Both the position numbers and the translations under genes were made by a program. From NCBI GenBank assembly GCA_001824325.1, contig MHXC01000026.1, positions 1 through 8,188 on the forward strand: a stretch of DNA of 8,188 bases, read 5' to 3'. The stretch comes from Parcubacteria group bacterium RIFCSPHIGHO2_01_FULL_47_10b (GTDB lineage Bacteria; Patescibacteriota; Minisyncoccia; 2-01-FULL-47-10). Below are positions 1 to 5,255 of the stretch, one piece after another. The notes beneath the pieces were generated by a model. That model saw only the letters and a program-made list of their open reading frames with translations, ran no database searches and was not told the origin of the DNA. Each line of letters starts with the position of its first letter. Position 1 is the stretch's first letter.

Positions 1-3000
1 TGAGGGGTCGGGGGAATACAACACCGTTGAATCGGAGAGCTCGTTGGGGGTGTCCCACGTTATAGTAATGTTTGAGATACCCGAGGTCCCCTTTTGCACG
101 TTGGCAATAGTTGGTGGCGTGACATCGCCCGTTGGTTCGCCTTCTCCACCGCTTGATGGGCCGAGATTCGGATTCAAATCTACGACAGCGGAGAATGATG
201 ATTCATTTCCAATGTCGTCCTGGCTCGAGGATTTATAGAAGTATCGCTGTTGCTGCGTAAGGCCGGTGTCAACGTAAAAATTCTTCGTTTCGTCGCCGAC
301 TATATCGGACGGATTATTCACATCCGGCACCTCTTGCTGTTTTACATAACTAGCATTTGTTGGCGTGGAACGATGAATATTGTAGTGGTGGAAGTCCCCT
401 GGGTCGCTAATTACGCCCCAACTGAAATACAGTCTGAAATTGCCTTCCGCAGGGTTAGAGATGTCCTGGATGATAGGATTTTGCGGGGACGGTGGCGCTA
501 TGGTATCAAGCGAGATGGTATCAGACTGTGTTGCGGTTTCATTGCCCTTGGCATCCTTGAACCGCACGTAAACGGTTTGCAAACATCCCGTTGACACGCT
601 GCAGCTGCCCGGGAGTGCCAACGTTGAATTTTGGTTATATGACACCCATGAAGCGCTCGGGAATGTACCGTTGGTCGAGATGTTCATCAAGAGAGCGGTG
701 TCGTCGGTCGCCGACGTGAGTATTCTGACACTATTACTGTTCGTTTTTTTGCATGTGGCGAGGTTGGCGCTCGCGCCCTCGCAATTCAAGTCGGCGTGAT
801 CAATATCCATAATGGTAAGAGGCGCAAGACCCTCGAAATTCAGTGTGGGTTTTTTCACGTCGAACGTGAAATTACTCGAGACTGAACCGGCTTCGGCGTT
901 GGTCTGCTTTGCAAGATTACCGTCGTTCACGAAGACACGGACGTTAAAGGTGCTCGAAAAAACGCCAGAGAGCTCTATTGTTGGCGTCCAGGTAACTGTT
1001 TTACTGGCTGGGGAGTTAGTGGTTGTGAGACAGGTGCTGCCGAGCGAGGTATTCTGACCGGAGCAGCTCGCTATAGCACCAGCGAATGCTGCGTTTGCGG
1101 CTAATATTCGAATCACTGCCCCGTTTTCATGAGAAGTGGCGAGGGTATTTCCTTGACCGCGACTTAAACCAGAAAACGAATTTCCCGTTTTACTTGTATA
1201 GGTGATGATCTCATTGTCGATTAAGATCGCCCCTGATCCCGGGAAGGCGTTCATAAATGCATCGACATCAGTGATGTTTGCCAGGGTAGCTCCTGAGCTT
1301 AAGGAACTTGAAAGTGTCAATCCCGATCCATAAAATAAGCGCGGCTTTACTTTGTCACTCTCTGCGTCAGAGAGCACAAAAGTAGTTGTAATGACACCGT
1401 TAGTGTCTTGAGACGAAGATACGCTTGTTATCGAGGGTTCGGTGTTAATCACGTACGAAATCGATAATTCTTTCACTACTCCATGCGAACCCAAAAAAAC
1501 TTTATACTGCAACCACTGATCGCCTGATCCATCTTTAAGTGAAGCTGGGATAGTGGTATTATTACATGAGACTTGAGTTTGACTACCGGTTACCAATTCG
1601 CAACCACTTATATTCGGATATTGAAAGTAACTATTAGAGGAGCCGTCAGGACCCATCCATTGGGCTGTCGCGAGTGCAGATTGAGATGGCGCAGAACGGA
1701 TCTGGATCCTTACTTTCGCTGACGCGATAAAATCTATGTCCTCAGTCCAATTCAACGAATACACCACCTCCCAAGGATCAGTCGTATTATAAGGAGAGGA
1801 GACAAACGGCTTTAAGGTTCCGTCGAAGCTCGGTGTAGCGGCGATAACTTCGACAGACAAAGGATTATTACTTGCTGCATTAAAATAGACTTGGTGGCTG
1901 TGGGAATTGGTAACTCCATACGACCCACTTGAAATACAGTACCAACTATACACCGTCGGCGCTGGTACAGTACTTGACAGAAAACCGACATGGGAATGAG
2001 TTGGATATCCCCCTTGTACCGGAAGGCTCGACGACCCCGTGTTTTCAGCCCGAAGATAACGACCAGTTGAAGTTGTGATGGTATTCCATTGACTCGAGGG
2101 AGTGGAATCAAATAGGCCAATCATATTTGCCGGAATCTCTGTGTTTATTGCTGCTTTGTATAGTGGAAAGGCAACAAATAGAGGAATATAATCCGCATCA
2201 CCAGAGGTTCCGTTAATTGAGTGGCCGTGACTAGCGATAGATCGGCATCCAGCATATTGACCATAATAAGCTTCCCATTTACCACCGTTAATGTTGCTAT
2301 CGTTAGCCGTCGCTGAATGATTATGGTTTGAATTTAAAGATATAGAATTAGCGTTTCCAGAAATGCGTATAAAGTAATTACTTTGATCTGTATAGGAAGT
2401 CCACGTTGAAGGTATTCCCGAGTTTGTTGCAAAAAATACAATTGCTTGAGCAGGCAAATTTAGCGTTGTTCCCCCAGTTCGTTTTAACAACCTTAGTGTC
2501 CTATAAGGTGGTGAAACTGTAGAGGCCGATGATCCACTACTCGGAAAGGAGTGGGTGTGGCCGGGGGGCGCCATCATATTCTTATATCTCGCCATTAACG
2601 TTTCAGATGTACTTGCAACACCTCCGCCTCCTAAACTAATCGAATGATTATGAGAAGCGCTACCTCCGATAGTCGCCCCTGGCGTTGTTCCTACTTTCAA
2701 AAATTTATCTAAATATGGTAAAGCATTTCCCACCTCAGTCCAACCCGTTGGTACGGTACTCCCATCCCACAAAATCATCAGTCCGTTTTCTACCCAATTG
2801 TTTGCATTGTAAAGCACGCTCGAAGCTGACGGCGTAAGTTCTGGATCGATACTCTCATACTTTCTCCACCCCGACTGTGTAGCTTCCGCGGTCGTCACGC
2901 CCTCCGACCAATTGTTTTGAGTCCACGTTGACGTAATAGATTGGCCAGGCATGCGGCTAATGAAAAAAATACTGACTGCTACTATAATAATCAATAGTAA

Positions 3001-3030
3001 TGTAATCAAATGCCCGATCTTCCCTCGCAT
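1..3030 (-). CDS. Giant anchored surface protein with three tail-collar-like modules and Fn3/Ig-like stalk (3' end outside window)
   Basis: The minus frame starting at ATG 3030 is open for all 1010 codons to base 1, so the C-terminus is missing. Residues 9-26 form a hydrophobic segment without a clear cleavage site, probably an uncleaved signal anchor. Residues 84-402 hold three tandem modules resembling phage tail-collar/fibre-tip domains (ILWDG, VPTGW, paired HxH, PPYRTLRLL). Residues 415-530 look like a surface beta-sandwich (WMGPDG, QWLQYKVFL). Residues 531-728 form an Ig-like domain with a nested insert at about 576-642 (ILIDNEII, GLSRGQGNT). Residues 730-845 and 848-948 are further Ig/Fn3-like domains. 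A Gly/Pro/Glu-rich linker (953-973) leads into another Fn3-like start at the edge. All ten cysteines of the five gene products lie here (given an ATG 3910 start for the gene upstream). A Shine-Dalgarno site precedes the ATG. The likely role is adhesion or ligand binding; this is inferred. Domain names come from recalled sequence patterns. Confidence 0.9.
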   Translation of the reverse strand, partial: MRGKIGHLITLLLIIIVAVSIFFISRMPGQSITSTWTQNNWSEGVTTAEATQSGWRKYESIDPELTPSASSVLYNANNWVENGLMILWDGSTVPTGWTEVGNALPYLDKFLKVGTTPGATIGGSASHNHSISLGGGGVASTSETLMARYKNMMAPPGHTHSFPSSGSSASTVSPPYRTLRLLKRTGGTTLNLPAQAIVFFATNSGIPSTWTSYTDQSNYFIRISGNANSISLNSNHNHSATANDSNINGGKWEAYYGQYAGCRSIASHGHSINGTSGDADYIPLFVAFPLYKAAINTEIPANMIGLFDSTPSSQWNTITTSTGRYLRAENTGSSSLPVQGGYPTHSHVGFLSSTVPAPTVYSWYCISSGSYGVTNSHSHQVYFNAASNNPLSVEVIAATPSFDGTLKPFVSSPYNTTDPWEVVYSLNWTEDIDFIASAKVRIQIRSAPSQSALATAQWMGPDGSSNSYFQYPNISGCELVTGSQTQVSCNNTTIPASLKDGSGDQWLQYKVFLGSHGVVKELSISYVINTEPSITSVSSSQDTNGVITTTFVLSDAESDKVKPRLFYGSGLTLSSSLSSGATLANITDVDAFMNAFPGSGAILIDNEIITYTSKTGNSFSGLSRGQGNTLATSHENGAVIRILAANAAFAGAIASCSGQNTSLGSTCLTTTNSPASKTVTWTPTIELSGVFSSTFNVRVFVNDGNLAKQTNAEAGSVSSNFTFDVKKPTLNFEGLAPLTIMDIDHADLNCEGASANLATCKKTNSNSVRILTSATDDTALLMNISTNGTFPSASWVSYNQNSTLALPGSCSVSTGCLQTVYVRFKDAKGNETATQSDTISLDTIAPPSPQNPIIQDISNPAEGNFRLYFSWGVISDPGDFHHYNIHRSTPTNASYVKQQEVPDVNNPSDIVGDETKNFYVDTGLTQQQRYFYKSSSQDDIGNESSFSAVVDLNPNLGPSSGGEGEPTGDVTPPTIANVQKGTSGISNITITWDTPNELSDSTVLYSPDPS
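1825..2133 (-). repeat. Tail-collar-like module 3 (residues 300-402)
   Basis: The most degenerate copy, but still in register. It has MIGLFD (303-308), PSSQW (311-315), Y325-L-R, H345-S-H347, H377-S-H379 and a weak closing strand from NPLSVEVIA (389-397). Both HxH pairs are shifted by 109 residues from module 2. Cys365 lies before the second HxH, roughly matching Cys262 of module 2. Confidence 0.68.
2140..2457 (-). repeat. Tail-collar-like module 2 (residues 192-297)
   Basis: Diverged copy of module 1. IVFFA (197-201) replaces ILWDG, IPSTW (206-210) replaces VPTGW, and F220-I-R-I replaces F110-L-K-V. H236-N-H238 and H268-G-H270 keep the paired HxH motifs, and IPLFVAFPL (282-290) is the closing strand. 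HxH positions are shifted by 109 and 110 residues from module 1. Cys262 lies just before the second HxH. Confidence 0.72.
2464..2781 (-). repeat. Tail-collar-like module 1 (residues 84-189)
   Basis: This is the copy closest to the family pattern. A strand ending ILWDG (86-90) is followed by VPTGW (93-97), F110-L-K-V, a GG turn, H127-N-H129, a Gly/Ser-rich loop, H158-T-H160 and the closing PPYRTLRLL strand (174-182). Phage collar and fibre-tip proteins typically run in the same order: iilW-G, iPsGW, F-l-G, HxH, HxH, then PPYyxL. Confidence 0.75.
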
Positions 3031-3036
3031 AATTGT

Positions 3037-3042
3037 TCCTTT
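3037..3042 (-). promoter_or_regulatory. Shine-Dalgarno site of the giant surface-protein gene
   Basis: AAAGGA sits 6 nt before ATG 3030 and overlaps the TAA stop of the upstream gene (TAAAGGA). It fixes this start and implies translational coupling. It is the only clear Shine-Dalgarno site at a gene start in the window. Confidence 0.75.
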
Positions 3043-3910
3043 ACGCCTGTAATTCATTAATGATTTTTTGATTTAGGTGTGATTTTTTGTGGGTCATGGT
3101 CAAGACCATGATCAACGTGAACATAAATCCAATGGTACCAATAAGCCCTAAACCAAGTAGATATGGCAGTAACGACGGATTGATACGCGCAACACCTATA
3201 TCCGCGTAAGGTCGAATTGTTATTGGAAAGGGTCCCTCGCGGGGGCTTAGTCGGCCGTCTTGAACACGCTGCTGAAAAGTTACGTTATATGCACCGGGTG
3301 CCAACTCATACCGTAACGGAATTGAAAATGAGCCGTTCTCGTCTATCCGAAAACGAAACTCGGTACGCTTAAAGTCGCTACCGGTGTCGGGAGTAACCCG
3401 CATAACAACCTCCGCCCCTGGAATGCCTCCCCCCTCAACAGTAACCAGGTCGTCGGCATACGCTACCGCCGGCGGTGGATTCGAGATTGAAAGCGCTGGG
3501 GCGCCCGGAATGCTGATATTAAAACTGCCGTTCGAACTATTATTCGCATTGTCCCATGCAGTCAGTTGAATCAAGTACGTTGCTGGATCGAGTCCAAAGC
3601 CAGCTTGCACAATGCCCGGCGGCGCTACAGAAAACCGGGTCCCGTTCTCGAGTTGGATATCGTAATGACTGATTCCCGACTCCTGGTCAGTGCTATGCAG
3701 CTGAAATACCGGAGGGAATGCGTCGCGAGGCGTCAAAAACTCAACAGTTGGAATTGATGGTGGCGTAGTGTCGGTAACGACAGGAGGGTTTTCCGGCGAC
3801 TCAATTGCGACTTCTTGAGATGCTGTCTGCGCAGCGATAAAAATAATAGGTAAACCGAAAAATGATACCGACAAAACCAGTAATATGGGCAACTCCCTCA
3901 CTACGTTCAT
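3041..3910 (-). CDS. Small surface protein with signal segment, Ig-like domains and C-terminal membrane anchor
   Basis: 289 residues from ATG 3910. I do not recognise a named family. Residues 6-27 are hydrophobic (ELPILLVLSVSFFGLPII) and act as a signal peptide or anchor. A Thr/Pro-rich linker follows. Residues 52-135 form an Ig/cadherin-like domain (DQESGISHYDI, TAWDNANN). Residues 140-233 form a second beta domain (VEGGGIPGAEV, FRFRIDENGSFSIPL, LAPGAYNVTF). Residues 246-273 are a transmembrane helix, followed by a short charged cytoplasmic tail. GTG 3940 and ATG 3934 are in-frame alternatives, but they fall inside a candidate promoter and would add ten residues including the only Cys, so I chose 3910. 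It lies 10 nt before the giant gene and is probably co-transcribed with it. It may be an extracytoplasmic partner or client of the neighbouring ABC machine; that is inferred. Confidence 0.82.
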   Translation of the reverse strand: MNVVRELPILLVLSVSFFGLPIIFIAAQTASQEVAIESPENPPVVTDTTPPSIPTVEFLTPRDAFPPVFQLHSTDQESGISHYDIQLENGTRFSVAPPGIVQAGFGLDPATYLIQLTAWDNANNSSNGSFNISIPGAPALSISNPPPAVAYADDLVTVEGGGIPGAEVVMRVTPDTGSDFKRTEFRFRIDENGSFSIPLRYELAPGAYNVTFQQRVQDGRLSPREGPFPITIRPYADIGVARINPSLLPYLLGLGLIGTIGFMFTLIMVLTMTHKKSHLNQKIINELQA

Positions 3911-3916
3911 AGCCCT

Positions 3917-3945
3917 AGTATAGCATAATTTCATAAACACGTCAT
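3917..3945 (-). promoter_or_regulatory. Candidate sigma-70-type promoter, extended -10, possibly leaderless
   Basis: On the minus strand, ATGACG (3940-3945; four of six matches to TTGACA) is separated by 17 nt from TATACT (3917-3922; five of six), with the extended-10 TGC at 3923-3925. Six bases then separate the -10 from the ATG at 3910, placing transcription start at or next to the A of that ATG. It would drive the small surface protein and the giant gene. Confidence 0.5.
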
Positions 3946-3989
3946 GGGAATGGCAAAATTCGAATTATCCACAAGTGCTCTGGTGTACC
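3946..3989 (-). other. Permease to surface-protein junction: DnaA-box-like 9-mer and 10-bp palindrome, no terminator
   Basis: The gap after the permease stop holds TTATCCACA on the plus strand (3965-3973), a perfect DnaA-box-type 9-mer. It partly overlaps the palindrome AATTCGAATT (3957-3966), which lies just upstream of the candidate -35. No GC-rich hairpin followed by a T run is present, so read-through from the permease is likely. A single 9-mer may be chance. Confidence 0.3.
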
Positions 3990-5204
3990 CTATTTATACC
4001 GTATAGCACTCAAGGGATTGATCTTTGCCGCCCGCCGCGCCGGAAATATGCCAGTCATGATGCCGACAATGGTCGAAAATCCAATAATGGTAACCGTAAA
4101 CCACAACGGGCGATAAAATAAGTCCACTGGCTCGCCCCCGAGTCGCGAAGCCAAAATATTAATAAACCAGTTGAATGCCTCGCCCGATAGAAAACCGATA
4201 ACAACGCCCAGTACGCCGCCGAGAAAACCGATGAGCGAGGACTCGACAAGGAATAAATTTGAAATGTCGCTGCGCGAGGCGCCAATTGACTTCATGACGC
4301 CGATCTCCTGCGTCCGCTCAAGCAGTGCAATGGTCATGGTATTAAAAAGTCCAATTGCCGAAACCACCAACGCAATAATACCGAAGATAGCCAAAATTAC
4401 CTGAAACGCCGTAAATATCTTATTCGCCTGATCCACAAGGTCAGACAGCGCTGATACCGTGAGACCCTTATCAATAAGCGCCGTACGCACGGCCTCCAAT
4501 TGATCGGTGGCGGCAACCTTAATTTTTGCGAGCTGATAGACTGGCGCAATTTTTCCCTCGATTACGGCCAAGGAAATAAATATTTTGGGATTTGCTTCGT
4601 CATCGATGAGGCCAATGACCGGCAACGCTGATCCAATCGGCACAAGGTCAATTTCCGGCACATCTTCTAATAAGCCTTCCCCCGACGTCAGCCTTGGAGC
4701 GAATAGTAAAATGTCGAGTTTCTGGTCGATTATCGAACCCTGATCGAGGCCAAAGAGCGTAGCAACAGCCTGCGACACAACTACCCCGGGAGTTTTTTGA
4801 TCAAAAAAAGTGCCGGTCAGAGTTTTCATGCCGCTTAATTGGAAAAAGTCGTCGCGAACTAAGCTTATAGACATATCTGATGATAGCTCGCCCTCACCAA
4901 TTGAGACCTGCCCCGGTAGTTCCATCTTCGGGGATATTGCAACGACGCCGGGGATGGTCAGAAGTCCATCGATTGTTTTTTGGTCTAGAATAATTTGTTG
5001 TGAATCCGAGGAGGCGTCGAGAGTTAATAAAGACTCGCTCGTGGTGATCCGCGACAAGAGTGTGCGCTGCAAGCCATACCCGAGCGAAACCAAGAATAAT
5101 ATGGTGCCAATGGCAACGCTCACGCCTGCGATCGTTAAGATCGTTCTCGTAAGGCGATATTTGAACATGCGGCTCGAAAGCCGTATTAAATCAACAAACT
5201 TCAT
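3990..5204 (-). CDS. FtsX/MacB-type ABC transporter permease
   Basis: 404 residues, normal for a MacB/LolC/E-type permease subunit. Topology matches the family: TM1 at about 20-44 after a basic amphipathic N-terminus, a large extracytoplasmic MacB_PCD-like domain at about 45-262, then TM2 (264-290), TM3 (316-341) and TM4 (366-388). The cytoplasmic loop after TM2 holds the coupling-helix pattern RTQEIGVMKSIGASRSDI (297-314), which contacts the ATPase. The C-terminus ARRAAKINPLSAIRY is the usual family ending. These permeases generally do not pass substrate through the membrane; they transmit ATP-driven motion to extracytoplasmic partners. It pairs with the ATPase gene 47 nt upstream. ATG 5204 has no Shine-Dalgarno site. 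There is no MacA-like fusion protein in the window, so MacB-style efflux is not supported; the substrate is unknown. The protein has no Cys. Confidence 0.93.
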   Translation of the reverse strand: MKFVDLIRLSSRMFKYRLTRTILTIAGVSVAIGTILFLVSLGYGLQRTLLSRITTSESLLTLDASSDSQQIILDQKTIDGLLTIPGVVAISPKMELPGQVSIGEGELSSDMSISLVRDDFFQLSGMKTLTGTFFDQKTPGVVVSQAVATLFGLDQGSIIDQKLDILLFAPRLTSGEGLLEDVPEIDLVPIGSALPVIGLIDDEANPKIFISLAVIEGKIAPVYQLAKIKVAATDQLEAVRTALIDKGLTVSALSDLVDQANKIFTAFQVILAIFGIIALVVSAIGLFNTMTIALLERTQEIGVMKSIGASRSDISNLFLVESSLIGFLGGVLGVVIGFLSGEAFNWFINILASRLGGEPVDLFYRPLWFTVTIIGFSTIVGIMTGIFPARRAAKINPLSAIRYK

Positions 5205-5225
5205 ATAGTGTATTCATCGAATACC

Positions 5226-5255
5226 AGTATACCACTTAAAACACGCCGCTGTTAT
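5226..5255 (-). promoter_or_regulatory. Weak internal promoter candidate before the permease
   Basis: TATACT (5226-5231) with extended-10 TGG (5232-5234) and a poor -35, ATAACA (5250-5255, 18-nt spacer), which overlaps the ATPase stop codon. Transcription would start near 5218, leaving a leader of about 14 nt with no Shine-Dalgarno site. The -10 is the same hexamer with the same TG extension as in the 3917-3945 candidate. Confidence 0.3.

Noticed and set aside
250..594. Plus-strand ORFs at 44-238, 250-594 and 812-1057 as possible real genes
   Set aside because: The opposite strand carries continuous Fn3/Ig-like coding through all three; the plus products show no domain pattern or ribosome site.
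1812..2120. Minus-strand ORF of 102 residues
   Set aside because: It sits in a different frame inside the giant surface-protein frame, which shows coherent collar modules across the same bases.
1825..2781. A prophage or tailocin fragment, given the tail-collar modules
   Set aside because: The modules are in a protein with an N-terminal membrane anchor and Fn3/Ig stalk beside an ABC transporter; no other phage structural, lysis or packaging gene is present.
3957..3973. Replication origin based on the DnaA-box 9-mer
   Set aside because: Only one box, no AT-rich unwinding region and no dnaA/dnaN neighbours.
3946..3989. Intrinsic terminator after the permease
   Set aside because: I looked for an inverted repeat followed by a T run on the minus strand and found only a short AT-rich palindrome.
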